From NCBI RefSeq assembly GCF_963668515.1, contig NZ_OY764865.1, positions 310,001 through 374,000 of the forward strand: a stretch of DNA of 64,000 nucleotides. The letters run 5' to 3'. Below are positions 16,301-25,761 of this stretch, piece after piece. The notes beneath the pieces were generated by a model, which was not told where the DNA came from, did no database searches, and saw only the letters and a program-made list of their open reading frames with translations. Source of the DNA: an uncultured Ilyobacter sp. (GTDB lineage: Bacteria > Fusobacteriota > Fusobacteriia > Fusobacteriales > Fusobacteriaceae). The position numbers and the translations under genes were made by a program. Within the stretch, counting starts at the first letter, position 1. Each line of letters begins with the position of its first letter.

Positions 16301-17009
16301 CATCATCTGATCCCCACATTGGGAAGAGAGGAACCTCTGATCCCGATCTTATGTTCACTGCGTACCAAGGCATGGTAAAGGGAAGTACGTCTTTCGACCC
16401 TATGTAGAGATCTGTACCTTTGAAAACAACCTGCTTGTCAGGCTCTATGACTATTTCTTTTGTCCCTAGGTGATAGCCTGCATCCTTGATATCGTCACTC
16501 TGTGTAATTTTAGGATCTGTCGTAAACCAGGCGTTACTTAGAGTTAGATTTCCACCTCTATACTCAGCCGTCTCTCCACCGAAATATATTCTGTCACTTG
16601 GTGCTTCTGCACCTGTTAAACTTCCTACCTTTATGTATCCTTTACTGTCATAAAATCTGGCATAATCTCCATCAAGGGAAACCTCAGCATCTCTAGTCTC
16701 AATCTTCCCCTGGGCACCTCCCTCTTCAAACTCCATTATAACGTCGCCCTTGGCTGTTACTTTATTTTCTTCCTTATCTCTCTGAAGTTCATATGCCTTC
16801 ATTTTGAGGTTCCCGTATTGTAGGTTTACCCCATCTTCTGATTTTACAGTCTCAGTTCCCAGATCTATCTCCACTTCATCTGTAGCACCTAGAATTTCAT
16901 CAGAACTTACACCCTGATTAACTGATTCTCCATACAAATTTTCCTGGCCAAAAGTATATATACATGCTATTATAAATGCTGCCAAAGCTATCTTTTTTCT
17001 CATCATCAT
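13398..17009 (-). CDS. lptD: LptD/OstA-family outer membrane protein
   Basis: A roughly 1203-residue protein resembling the LPS-assembly protein LptD, which inserts lipopolysaccharide into the outer leaflet of the outer membrane. A signal peptide (MMMRKKIALAAFIIACIYTFG) leads into an OstA/LptA-type jellyroll (about residues 45-125, with KVTAKGDVIMEF), then a very long region rich in Asp, Tyr and alternating polar/hydrophobic strands consistent with a beta-barrel. It is longer than proteobacterial LptD (about 780) and does not end in an aromatic residue. GGGGGAAAG precedes three successive ATG codons (17009, 17006, 17003), any of which could start. An upstream in-frame ATG at 17033 is rejected because a TGATATACT extended -10 box (17038-17043) would start transcription near it. 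No partner Lpt gene is adjacent. Confidence 0.75.
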   Translation of the reverse strand: MMMRKKIALAAFIIACIYTFGQENLYGESVNQGVSSDEILGATDEVEIDLGTETVKSEDGVNLQYGNLKMKAYELQRDKEENKVTAKGDVIMEFEEGGAQGKIETRDAEVSLDGDYARFYDSKGYIKVGSLTGAEAPSDRIYFGGETAEYRGGNLTLSNAWFTTDPKITQSDDIKDAGYHLGTKEIVIEPDKQVVFKGTDLYIGSKDVLPFTMPWYAVNIRSGSEVPLFPMWGSDDDYGWYTSWGFLYGNRDSKYRGGFAPKFADTMGVLVGRWENEYKTDSYGTARLNVTDALLYKKDSSQEDRWDAEYSHSYNSDNGYLNFTYRNVTENMVSELESIRDDNENDGYYDSSSSNYIGERPDGGDSMSFVSLDTKLENLGGNKDTSIYGKVKLVEDKDSYKEIVDDRLDDLDYDEEMDSDLFSELGITKDNDDYKMSAYYEYLDDIDAGSSKTDLQSRAENFGFEITDKNNKLTLKYDEKTGDEYRALRSWERDPNLDDIINLSGIYEDDVEYVPWTVSKYTQNDSQNLYLGLGEYSLLDTGLDYKINYTFKTEEKELDTTEDPYRSSTISSNATYSRDAQYNRFEDVVYEDKKEDRVSVDLSSENLGLTFAAGRTEEEFWDREGIYDYDDYEEGDAYNKYVNESDYYEVGVEKSRLGLGYLGDFGVKYSMRHDQYDAGYNPATQSYTSGGDETLRHQLTLNLKTDIYDNANNYQRKADIDLGNEFTYFYQDYDYKDGDSGLGDTQNASDIRLKNKDRIFQYKDTLTMGIGNTETGYTIDYSNIYDASEESRKKRNLIKNSVDLKIDDTKIAKIYYNFDEHFTDENVSTENFNDLTNSQYGIDYSLGDHKIYYKKEKIDYDIWDMEDTDDSSEKISEDIYGYELRNGLDKWQFEFIRGKDYRYNETDEEVDIDVDNQIYSLSYLNGGEVEHYYKGTYEDYVHNEDENDIYSSDVVSFRYEYRDKRFTDEDLEKYGKKEFSKTKDELTQEDIEKIREILEEREKNSLDFNLSKIRDEKMDLGEYKRKFSLYLMFQRNSARYSETGNYWDSMEGMDASLYYSYNRLGVGYEFNQDAGYDSSDNWSETDRDHEISLSAKVGKPSEGWRVKTFLRLNETLSGDTSNRETLDAVGVELGKEKGYYEWAVAMTREYVSTIDDYEWEVALQFTLLTFPNMPIFGFGAENDGENTSPQTYLFDGVNVDDIE

Positions 17010-17194
17010 CTTTCCCCCATCCAAATTAAGCATTACAAGTATATCACATATTTTATGTTAAATAAATTGGAGTTCTTAAGGATTTTATTTTTTTCATAAA
17101 ATTAACTTTGCTGCCTAGGTGTCAGCAATACTTTAACAAAATGTAAAGCTCAATTTTTAAATATATATTTTTAATTTATAGGGAGGTATCTGTT

Positions 17195-17869
17195 TTGAAA
17201 AAGTTTTTAATTTCAGTCTTTATTCTAATCTCTGCAACGGTTTTTTCAGAAGAAGATGTTCAGAAGGAAAACCAGTATATTGTCCGTTTAGTACATGGTG
17301 AAGGATCGTACTCAACCCTTGCAACCCTGCTTTCACTTGAGGAAAACGACCACGACCAGCAGGATTCTACCTTAGATGGTATCCAGTTGGAAAAATATAT
17401 ATACAAAGATCTGCTAAACAACTCCCTTGATTTCACACTTTTTTCTAGTTTTTTCTACCACAGCCAAGATATTAAAAATCCAAACGGAAGCTATACTTCT
17501 CCTATAACCCTTTCAGGAGAGGATACCTTCCAGATAAACGGAGGAATAAAAGCATACTGGAAAAAATTCCCTTGGAGTAAGTGGGTAAGAACAAGAGTCG
17601 GAGTGGGAGAAGGTCTTTCCTATGTGTATGAAAAGCTCGATCTGGAGATACAAAACAGCAACAGAAAGGACAAAAAAAGTGACTCATATATTCTTGACTA
17701 TTTGGATTTTACAGTAGCCTTTAACTTGCGAGATATTACAAGGTGGGATGTACTTGAAAATTATTATGCCGGTATGGGTATTTCTCATCGTTCTGGAATC
17801 TTTGGAGCTATAAACGGTGTAAACGGCGGATCAAATTTTTACACATTTTTCCTAGAGGCAGAATTTTAA
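17195..17869 (+). CDS. Small outer-membrane protein, possible PagL-like lipid A deacylase
   Basis: A 224-residue secreted protein: signal peptide MKKFLISVFILISATVFS, then strand-like sequence ending in phenylalanine (LEAEF), the usual end of an outer-membrane beta-barrel. Near the C terminus a His-x-Ser pair (SHRSG) and a late Glu (FLEAEF) are arranged as in PagL/acyloxyacyl hydrolase lipid A deacylases, but the match is thin. Translation starts at TTG after GGGAGGT with normal spacing. It is divergent from the LptD-like gene, which would suit an LPS-modifying role. The terminator stem includes its last codons. If not PagL-like, it is simply an unassigned barrel. Confidence 0.6.
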   Translation: MKKFLISVFILISATVFSEEDVQKENQYIVRLVHGEGSYSTLATLLSLEENDHDQQDSTLDGIQLEKYIYKDLLNNSLDFTLFSSFFYHSQDIKNPNGSYTSPITLSGEDTFQINGGIKAYWKKFPWSKWVRTRVGVGEGLSYVYEKLDLEIQNSNRKDKKSDSYILDYLDFTVAFNLRDITRWDVLENYYAGMGISHRSGIFGAINGVNGGSNFYTFFLEAEF

Positions 17870-17886
17870 AAATTCTGCCTTTTTTA
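17856..17886 (+). terminator. Terminator overlapping the end of the OMP gene
   Basis: Stem AGGCAGAATT / AATTCTGCCT with loop TTAAA and a following T tract. The stop codon lies in the loop. Confidence 0.88.
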
Positions 17887-17964
17887 TTTTCCCAAGACAT
17901 TGTTGTACTATATAACTTCTGTTAATACTTATTATAGACTTATTGTCCCGATAAAAACATATGT

Positions 17965-17993
17965 TTGATTTAAATTGTTTTTTGTGGTAATAT
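17965..17993 (+). promoter_or_regulatory. Promoter of the DUF3870 gene
   Basis: TTGATT, 17 bases, TAATAT, about 100 bases before the start codon. Confidence 0.65.
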
Positions 17994-18096
17994 ATACCTT
18001 ATATATAATAATGGGTCGAAATTTTAGTAGTTATTGTGATACAGGGTTGATGGTGTATTTATCAAAATATTTTATAATGATATTGGGGTGGGCTTA

Positions 18097-18432
18097 ATGG
18101 AAAATAAAGTTTTGGTTACAGGATATTCAAAAATCCCAGGGGGAATTGCAGGTTCTGACGTCTATTCAGTTATAGGCTTGAGTCTATTGATAGATGCTAG
18201 CACCGGGAAGATCTTAGAAGCCGATACCAATCTGGTTATTTCTCTGGCAAGGCGGCATATAAATGACATTCTAGTGGGACAAAAGATAACAGACCTTCCA
18301 CTTCTAGAGTACCGATTTAAAAGCGAATACCATGGTTCTGCAAGAAAGGCTCTCATTGTTGCAATGAAAATATGCTATGACAGATATCTAAAAGCTATTG
18401 AAAACAGAAAGAGTTTAGAAGAAAAAAATTAA
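18097..18432 (+). CDS. DUF3870 family protein
   Basis: A 111-residue protein of the DUF3870 family, whose function is not known to me. The family pattern is clear: VTGYSKIPGGIAGSDVYSVI at the N terminus, a middle block with LIDASTGKILEADTNL, and the YHGSARKALIVAMKICYDRY signature near the C terminus. There is no signal peptide or membrane segment, so it is probably cytoplasmic. The ATG after GGGGTGGG is preferred over an in-frame GTG nine bases upstream, which lies inside that ribosome site. It is monocistronic, with its own promoter and terminator. Confidence 0.85.
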   Translation: MENKVLVTGYSKIPGGIAGSDVYSVIGLSLLIDASTGKILEADTNLVISLARRHINDILVGQKITDLPLLEYRFKSEYHGSARKALIVAMKICYDRYLKAIENRKSLEEKN

Positions 18433-18486
18433 AATTATAACTCTTAATTTTAAATACTCTTTCAACGATTTAAAGTAAAATTTTTT

Positions 18487-18538
18487 AGTCGGACCGCTTT
18501 TTTTAACAATTCGTTAAAAATTCAGTCTGACTTTTTTA
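18487..18538 (+). terminator. Terminator of the DUF3870 gene
   Basis: Outer stem AGTCGGAC / GTCTGACT (one G-U pair) with an inner TTAAC / GTTAA, followed by six T. Confidence 0.75.
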
Positions 18539-18558
18539 TTTTATTTCGAATTTTTAGT

Positions 18559-18835
18559 AAATTACTGAATTTACAAGAATATTAGAGTCAAAAGATTTTG
18601 TCACGAATGGACACTAATAAAAGATAGGGGAATTAACACGAATAATAACAAAATCTTTTGGCCACAGAGGACGCAGAGAAAAAGAGGGCCTTTCACAGAG
18701 TGAAAATAAAAATCTTTTAATTTTCAGACTACTTTCCCCTTTAAAAAATGCCGTTAAGAAATCATCTTGTGAAATCCACTTTCATTGAAATAAGGAGGTT
18801 TACCGACTATATTTCAATAGAAAGTTAGTTCAGAA
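18559..18835 (-). repeat. Dispersed repeat, copy B (about 270 bp)
   Basis: Inverted relative to copy A at 4912-5184 and clearly homologous along nearly the whole length, including CTAACTTTCTATTGAAATAT, TTTCACAAGATGATTTCTTA, CGTCCTCTGTGGCCAAAAG and CATTCGTGACAAAATC on the minus strand. It fills most of the gap between DUF3870 and ilvE. Confidence 0.88.
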
Positions 18836-18872
18836 GGGATTTTAGGGATTTTTTAGGGGTGCCTTTTCTTTG

Positions 18873-18904
18873 GTTACTTTCTTTGGGCAAGCAAAGAAAG
18901 TAAC
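18873..18904. repeat. Perfect inverted repeat next to copy B
   Basis: GTTACTTTCTTTG and CAAAGAAAGTAAC form a perfect 13-bp stem around GGCAAG. There is no T tract, so it is not an ordinary terminator. From memory, closely similar hairpins are dispersed in many bacterial genomes; I cannot verify that here. From 18906 to 19044 I see nothing else. Confidence 0.75.
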
Positions 18905-19044
18905 ACAGGTTTTTGGATAAATTCAATAATTTAATTAAAAATCAAAAAAAAAGGAGCTCCTCAAAGGATAGTAATTCTAAAAATCCCCTGGGAAACTCAT
19001 CTCAAATTTCAATATAAAAATTTTCTATGTTTAAAAAATAAAAT

Positions 19045-20067
19045 TTATAAGTTTACCTTTTCTATCCAACCCTCAGGAGCCTCAACATCTCCAGCCTGTA
19101 TTCCTGTTAGAGTATTATATAATTCCTTTGTAACCTCTCCAACTTCAGTTTCACTGTGGAAAACATATTTTTTACCCTTGTGGCTTACTGCTCCTATGGG
19201 AGATATCACCGCTGCTGTCCCGCAGGCCCCGGCCTCTATAAACTCGTCGATACTGTCTATAGGTACGTCTCTTTCCTCTACCTTCATCCCGAGATAGTTT
19301 TCTGCAATGTGTAGCAATGACTTTCTTGTAATACTCTGTAAAATAGAAGGTGACTTAGGTGTTACAAAAACATTATCCTTTGTAATTCCAAAGAAATTTG
19401 CTGCCCCAACCTCCTCTATTTTTGTATGTGTGGCAGGATCTAGATATATACAGTCAGCATATCCCTGTTTTACAGCTTCCTCATGCGGCATCAAACTTCC
19501 TGCGTAATTTCCTCCGACTTTTACAGAACCTGTCCCCATAGGAGCCGCTCGGTCATATTCTGAAGTTATGAAATTAACCGGACTCATTCCGCCTTTGAAA
19601 TAAGGTCCCACTGGCATTACAAAAATCCCGAATATATATTCCTTAGCAGGAGAAACCCCTATATTATCACCTATACCTATAACATAAGGTCTTATATAAA
19701 GTGTCGCTCCACTTCCATATGGAGGAACAAATCTTTCGTTTGCCTTTACCACTCTTTTACATGCCTCTATAAAAAACTCTTCCGGTACTGCAGGCATAAG
19801 TATTCTTTCGCAGCTTCTATTGAGTCTTTTTGAATTTTCATCAGGTCTAAACATGCATATTTCCCCATTTTTATGTCTGTAAGCCTTTAATCCCTCAAAA
19901 CACTGCTGTCCATAGTGAAGACATGTAGAAGCCTGACTTATGGTGATCTTGTCATCTGACACAAGATTTCCATCATCCCATTTTCCATCTTTGTAGTATG
20001 AGATAAAACTATAGTCTGCCTTGATATAGCTAAACCCCAATTCTTTCCAGTCAATCTCTTTATTCAT
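19045..20067 (-). CDS. ilvE: Branched-chain amino acid aminotransferase
   Basis: A 340-residue fold-type IV PLP enzyme that transaminates leucine, isoleucine and valine with 2-oxoglutarate. It matches the longer type II IlvE form: substrate-side motif [17 protein letters not shown], the pyridoxal lysine in [11 protein letters not shown], and the C-terminal [15 protein letters not shown]. The ATG follows AGGGGGG. It is transcribed alone and divergently from glutamate dehydrogenase, which can supply or remove the glutamate/2-oxoglutarate pair used by this enzyme. It could serve synthesis or fermentation of branched-chain amino acids. Confidence 0.94.
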   Translation of the reverse strand: MNKEIDWKELGFSYIKADYSFISYYKDGKWDDGNLVSDDKITISQASTCLHYGQQCFEGLKAYRHKNGEICMFRPDENSKRLNRSCERILMPAVPEEFFIEACKRVVKANERFVPPYGSGATLYIRPYVIGIGDNIGVSPAKEYIFGIFVMPVGPYFKGGMSPVNFITSEYDRAAPMGTGSVKVGGNYAGSLMPHEEAVKQGYADCIYLDPATHTKIEEVGAANFFGITKDNVFVTPKSPSILQSITRKSLLHIAENYLGMKVEERDVPIDSIDEFIEAGACGTAAVISPIGAVSHKGKKYVFHSETEVGEVTKELYNTLTGIQAGDVEAPEGWIEKVNL

Positions 20068-20106
20068 TGAAAATCCCCCCTGTTTAGTTTAACAAATCAA
20101 ATATAA

Positions 20107-20134
20107 ATTATACTATAATACGCTTCTTTGTCAA
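20107..20134 (-). promoter_or_regulatory. ilvE promoter
   Basis: TTGACA, 16 bases, TATAAT on the minus strand, about 40 bases before the ilvE start codon. Confidence 0.8.
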
Positions 20135-20250
20135 ATGAATCAACATAAATTTTTCAACAATAAAAAAAAGATAAATGTTATAATCCCTAATATAGAATTT
20201 AGATAAAAAAAACAAAGAAACTTCAAATCCGATTATTTCTAGCTTATTAA

Positions 20251-21610
<1,360 letters not shown>

Positions 21611-21612
<2 letters not shown>

Positions 21613-21640
21613 AAAAAACTCCCCCAGGGGAGTTTTTTTT
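21611..21640. terminator. Bidirectional terminator between gdhA and trxA
   Basis: Eight A, ACTCCC / GGGAGT stem around CCAG, eight T. It serves gdhA and trxA, which converge here. Confidence 0.9.
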
Positions 21641-21953
21641 AATATGATTCTATTTTTTCTTTAAGAGCAGGCTTTTGCATAAGGCCTACCAATTGATCTA
21701 CTTTTTCTCCGTCTTTAAACACTATCATCGTAGGTATGCTTCTGATTCCGTATTCAGCTGCAAGACCTGAATACTCATCAACATTCACCTTACATATATT
21801 GGCTGTAACTTCTTCTGAAAGTTCCTCTAAAATTGGTCCCAGCATTTTACAAGGTCCACACCAAGATGCCCAGAAGTCTACTAATACGACTCCCTTTCCT
21901 TCTAGTACTTCTGTTTTAAATGTAGCTTCGTCTAACTGGATAACTTTACTCAT
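21639..21953 (-). CDS. trxA: Thioredoxin
   Basis: A 104-residue cytoplasmic thioredoxin with the redox motif WCGPCK (about residues 29-34) in the context VDFWASWCGPCKMLGPIL and the cis-proline loop SIPTMIVF. It reduces protein disulfides as electron carrier from thioredoxin reductase. The chosen ATG follows AGGAGG; the frame remains open 18 bases further upstream but without a ribosome site. Single gene with its own promoter; no reductase is adjacent. Confidence 0.97.
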   Translation of the reverse strand: MSKVIQLDEATFKTEVLEGKGVVLVDFWASWCGPCKMLGPILEELSEEVTANICKVNVDEYSGLAAEYGIRSIPTMIVFKDGEKVDQLVGLMQKPALKEKIESY

Positions 21954-22005
21954 TGTTATTCCTCCTATCAATCAAATTACTACTTTGAAAACATTATATT
22001 CTCAT

Positions 22006-22034
22006 AATGTATCATCCACTGAAACTTTTGTCAA
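22006..22034 (-). promoter_or_regulatory. trxA promoter
   Basis: TTGACA, 17 bases, TACATT on the minus strand, about 50 bases before the start codon. Confidence 0.8.
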
Positions 22035-22121
22035 TCAATTCTACACTCATAATTCCTTTTAACTTTATATTAAATTAACCTTATTTTTCCTCTAAAAAAC
22101 TTTGAAATATAAAGTTAATTA

Positions 22122-22150
22122 TTGAATTTTTTTATAAGTTCCTGTATAAT
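22122..22150 (+). promoter_or_regulatory. tcdA promoter
   Basis: TTGAAT, 17 bases, TATAAT, about 40 bases upstream of the tcdA start. Confidence 0.75.
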
Positions 22151-22192
22151 CTTTATTAAAAAGATAAATAATTATTTATTATAGGTGGTTAT

Positions 22193-22897
22193 ATGCAGTT
22201 TCAAAGATTAGAACTTTTAATAGGAAAAGAAAAAATAGAAAAACTGAAAAATTCTCACGTTATTATTTTTGGTCTAGGAGGAGTAGGTGGATTCACTGTT
22301 GAGGCCCTTGTGAGAGCAGGTATAGGGGAGATCTCAGTGGTCGATTTCGATTCTGTAGACATTACAAACCTGAACCGTCAGATTATCGCAACCCATGAAA
22401 GCATCGGAAGAAAAAAAGCAGATTTGATAAGAGAAAGGGCTCTTTCAATAAATCCCCACGTGAAAATCAATTCATACATAGAGAAATTTTCCAAAGAGAC
22501 AGAAGGTATATTCTTCCAAAATAAAGACTTTGATTATGCCGTAGACGCCATCGACTTGGTGTCATGCAAACTTGAGCTTATAGAGATATGCAAGAAAAAA
22601 AACATACCTGTAGTCTCTTCCATGGGAACCGGGAACAAATTGAATCCAACGATGCTTGAGGTGGCAGATATTTCCAAAACATCTGTTTGCCCTCTTGCCA
22701 AGGTAATGAGAAAAGAGCTCAAAAAAAGACGTATACAAAAAGTAAAGGTTATCTTCTCAAAAGAGATTCCAAAAAAACCTTTGAATGATGAAAAAAGCAG
22801 AGAAAAAAAAGTCAACGTTGGCAGTGCCTCTTTTGTCCCTTCTGTGGCAGGACTTATAATCGCCTCTGAAGTTACAAAGGACCTCTGCAGAATTTAA
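22193..22897 (+). CDS. tcdA: tRNA threonylcarbamoyladenosine dehydratase (TcdA/CsdL, E1-like)
   Basis: A 234-residue ThiF/MoeB/E1-superfamily enzyme. TcdA uses ATP to cyclise the t6A base at tRNA position 37 to ct6A. The ATP-binding glycine loop IIFGLGGVGGFTVEALVRAG (about 23-42), the Asp switch VVDFDSVDITNLNRQ and the acceptor region VSSMGTGNKLNP fit TcdA better than ThiF or MoeB, as does the lack of a zinc-binding cysteine quartet. The gene is followed by flavodoxin after 21 bases, probably in one transcript. A second t6A-modifying enzyme gene, mtaB, occurs at 51997-53310. Confidence 0.88.
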   Translation: MQFQRLELLIGKEKIEKLKNSHVIIFGLGGVGGFTVEALVRAGIGEISVVDFDSVDITNLNRQIIATHESIGRKKADLIRERALSINPHVKINSYIEKFSKETEGIFFQNKDFDYAVDAIDLVSCKLELIEICKKKNIPVVSSMGTGNKLNPTMLEVADISKTSVCPLAKVMRKELKKRRIQKVKVIFSKEIPKKPLNDEKSREKKVNVGSASFVPSVAGLIIASEVTKDLCRI

Positions 22898-22918
22898 TCC
22901 ATAAAAAAGGAGAATTTT

Positions 22919-23419
22919 ATGAAAAAAATAGGTCTATATTACGGGTCCACCTCTGGTAAAACAGTAGGTGTGGTAGATGAGATAGAATTTAATCTGGGAG
23001 AACTTGCAGATATACACAATGTCGCCGATGGAATCTCTGATCTTTCTCAGTACGAGAATCTTATTTTAGCTGTTCCCTCTTACGGAGTAGGGGAACTACA
23101 GGATGACTGGGTAAAGGTCTTTGAAGAATTTAAATCGGTTGATTTTACTGGCAAAACAGTTGCCCTTGTGGGAATAGGAAACCAGACCACCTTTGGTGAA
23201 ACTTTTGTAGGTGCCATAAAAATACTCTATGATACAGTTATTGAAAAGGGCGGCAAGATAATAGGACTTACTTCAACAGAGGGATACTTCTTCAAAGAGT
23301 GTGAAGCTCTGGTAGACGGAAAGTTTATGGGCTTGGTTTTAGATGAAGAAAATCAAGATGACCTCACTCCAGACAGGATATATGACTGGTTAGAAGATAT
23401 AAAACCATTGTTTAATTAA
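22919..23419 (+). CDS. fldA: Flavodoxin
   Basis: A 166-residue long-chain flavodoxin, an FMN electron carrier that replaces ferredoxin in anaerobic metabolism. The phosphate-binding loop is GSTSGKT (about 9-15), and later blocks VPSYGVGELQDDW, VGIGNQTTFGETF and SAEGYFF-like STEGYFF are typical FMN contacts. ATG is preceded by AAAAAAGGAG. It lies just after tcdA and ends with a compact terminator. Confidence 0.95.
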   Translation: MKKIGLYYGSTSGKTVGVVDEIEFNLGELADIHNVADGISDLSQYENLILAVPSYGVGELQDDWVKVFEEFKSVDFTGKTVALVGIGNQTTFGETFVGAIKILYDTVIEKGGKIIGLTSTEGYFFKECEALVDGKFMGLVLDEENQDDLTPDRIYDWLEDIKPLFN

Positions 23420-23441
23420 GGAGCTGATGCTCCTTTTTTTT
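23418..23441 (+). terminator. Flavodoxin terminator
   Basis: Stem AAGGAGC / GCTCCTT with loop TGAT, then eight T in total; directly at the stop codon. Confidence 0.9.
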
Positions 23442-23627
23442 ATTTCTTTACAAAAACCCAATTATATCTAAGCTTTTTTTAGGTATAACGTTTTTTTAAC
23501 AAAAAGAATCTATTTAGAAGTTTTAAGATATAGTCACAGGATAATTAAAAAAATAGTGATAAAGTTAAATAATGATATGAAAAATTTAAAATTCAAATCT
23601 GATCAACGAATATATTTCATTGAAATT

Positions 23628-23656
23628 TTGACAAAGACGACTCTTTAGGATAATAT
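23628..23656 (+). promoter_or_regulatory. recG promoter
   Basis: TTGACA, 17 bases, TAATAT, about 35 bases before recG. Confidence 0.8.
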
Positions 23657-23691
23657 CTATTTGATATACAAACCTTTGATTGGCGGTGGAT

Positions 23692-25746
23692 ATGGAAAGA
23701 TACGACAGAGTATTTGAACCTTTGGGGAACTTCGAACTCAGGGGCATTACAGATAAAAACATAGAAAAACTAAAAAGCCTGGGGATAGTTACCCTCTACG
23801 ATCTTTTTTACTATTTCCCCAGAAGCTACGAAGACAGAACTAATTTGAAAAACATCAACCAACTAAAAGAGGGTGAGTACGCCGTTATAAAAGGCAAACT
23901 CTTTGGTATAGAAACTTTGAGGACAAGAACCAGAAAAACCGTGATAAAAGCAAAAATCTCTGATGGAACCGGTTTTGTAGAACTTGTGTGGTTTCAGATG
24001 CCCTATCTGAAAAAATACCTAAAAATGGGAGAAGAGTACATCTTTATCGGAAATGTGAAAAGAGGATACAACTTCCAGATGACAAATCCTGAATACAGAA
24101 AATATGAGGAAAGTAGAGGTTTCAGCGAGGAAATCCTTCCTATATACAGCTCTAACAGGGATTTCAATCAAAGATCTCTCAGAAAAATAGTAAAAACAGC
24201 TCTTGACTCTTATACTGAGTTTTTTCAGGAAAACATTCCAGAAGAAATAATAAAAAAATACAGCATAACAGACCGAAAAAACGCCCTGAAGGAGATACAT
24301 TTCCCAAAAAATCCAAGGGGTATAGAGGAAGCCAAGAGGCGTTTTGCTATAGAGGAACTCTTAATTCTAGAAAGTGGAATTTTAGAAAAAAGATTTGCAA
24401 TAGATTCAATGAATAATGAGATGTATGTTTTAGAAGATAATAAAAATCTGGTGAAAAAATTTCTTGGAAACCTAGGATACACACTCACAAGAGCACAGAA
24501 AAGAGTTGTCACAGAGATATATAAGGAGCTAAACGACGGTAAAATCATAAACAGACTGCTCCAGGGAGATGTGGGAAGCGGGAAAACCATTGTGGCAGTG
24601 ATAATGCTCCTCTATATGATAGAAAACTCCTATCAGGGGGTCTTTATGGCTCCTACAGAGATACTGGCCACCCAGCATTATCTTTCCATAGCCGATACCC
24701 TCCTTGAGCTAGGAATAAGGGTAGAGCTCCTCACAGGAAGTATAAAAGGCAGGAAAAAAGAGGTTCTCCTAGAAGATATTAAAAGCGGTAAAATCGATCT
24801 CATTGTAGGGACTCACTCCCTTATAGAGGACAACGTGGAATTTCACAAGCTCGGGTTAATTGTTATAGACGAGCAGCATAGATTCGGAGTGGTCCAGCGA
24901 AAAAAACTCCGAGACAAGGGGGTCATTGCAAACCTTATTGTAATGAGTGCGACTCCTATACCCCGTTCCCTAGCCCTTAGCATCTATGGGGATCTAGATG
25001 TATCCATCATCGACGAAATGCCACCAGGGAGGACTCCTGTAAAAACCAAGTGGATAAACAACAGCTCTGATGCAGAAAAAGCCTACCGTTTTATTCAGAA
25101 AAAACTCAACGAAGGAAGGCAGGCTTACTTTGTGGCTCCCCTTATAGAGGAGAGTGAAAAACTTAGCTTTAAATCTGTCCAGGAACTGTATAAGGAGGTT
25201 ACAAGAAGGTTTCCTCAGTGCAGGGCAGGTCTCCTTCACGGAAAGATGAAAAACAGCGAAAAGGACGAAATAATGCATCTTTTTAAAAATCATAAGCTGG
25301 ACATTTTGATTTCTACCACAGTTATAGAGGTGGGAATAAACGTCCCCAATGCCTCTATAATGGTCATAAACAACACCGAAAGATTCGGTCTATCCGCCCT
25401 TCATCAGCTGAGGGGGAGGGTGGGAAGAGGATCACATCTGTCCTACTGCTTTCTTTTTTCCGAGACAGACAATGATGTCTCAAAATCAAGACTTATGATT
25501 ATGGAGTCTACAACTGACGGATTCAAAATAGCAGAAGAGGACCTACGCCTTAGAAAACCAGGTGAAATCTTTGGTACAAGGCAGAGTGGTTTCAGCGACC
25601 TTAAGTTTATAGATATAATACACGACGTAAAGACGATAAAAATGGTCAGGGATATTGCCTATGAATATCTGAGAAGAAACAGTGGAGAGATAAAAAACTC
25701 CTATCTCAGAAGTGATATAGATAATAAGTTTCTAGAGAATCTTTAA
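23692..25746 (+). CDS. recG: ATP-dependent DNA helicase RecG
   Basis: A 684-residue branch-migration helicase that remodels stalled replication forks and recombination intermediates. Order of domains: N-terminal wedge/OB domain (about 1-250), then the SF2 motor with Walker A GDVGSGKT, the DEQHRFG box, motif III SATPIPRSLALS, and motifs V/VI with RFGLSALHQLRGRVGRG. The start is not certain: ATG at 23692 follows GGTGGA closely, while in-frame GTG (23686) or TTG (23680) would lengthen it by two or four residues. First gene of a plus-strand group recG-pilT, with pilT only 15 bases on. Confidence 0.96.
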   Translation: MERYDRVFEPLGNFELRGITDKNIEKLKSLGIVTLYDLFYYFPRSYEDRTNLKNINQLKEGEYAVIKGKLFGIETLRTRTRKTVIKAKISDGTGFVELVWFQMPYLKKYLKMGEEYIFIGNVKRGYNFQMTNPEYRKYEESRGFSEEILPIYSSNRDFNQRSLRKIVKTALDSYTEFFQENIPEEIIKKYSITDRKNALKEIHFPKNPRGIEEAKRRFAIEELLILESGILEKRFAIDSMNNEMYVLEDNKNLVKKFLGNLGYTLTRAQKRVVTEIYKELNDGKIINRLLQGDVGSGKTIVAVIMLLYMIENSYQGVFMAPTEILATQHYLSIADTLLELGIRVELLTGSIKGRKKEVLLEDIKSGKIDLIVGTHSLIEDNVEFHKLGLIVIDEQHRFGVVQRKKLRDKGVIANLIVMSATPIPRSLALSIYGDLDVSIIDEMPPGRTPVKTKWINNSSDAEKAYRFIQKKLNEGRQAYFVAPLIEESEKLSFKSVQELYKEVTRRFPQCRAGLLHGKMKNSEKDEIMHLFKNHKLDILISTTVIEVGINVPNASIMVINNTERFGLSALHQLRGRVGRGSHLSYCFLFSETDNDVSKSRLMIMESTTDGFKIAEEDLRLRKPGEIFGTRQSGFSDLKFIDIIHDVKTIKMVRDIAYEYLRRNSGEIKNSYLRSDIDNKFLENL

Positions 25747-25761
25747 TTATTGGAGGTAGCT

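Noticed and set aside
18559..18904. Insertion sequence at repeat copy B
   Set aside because: No transposase frame, no terminal inverted repeats or target duplication visible; kept as a non-coding repeat.
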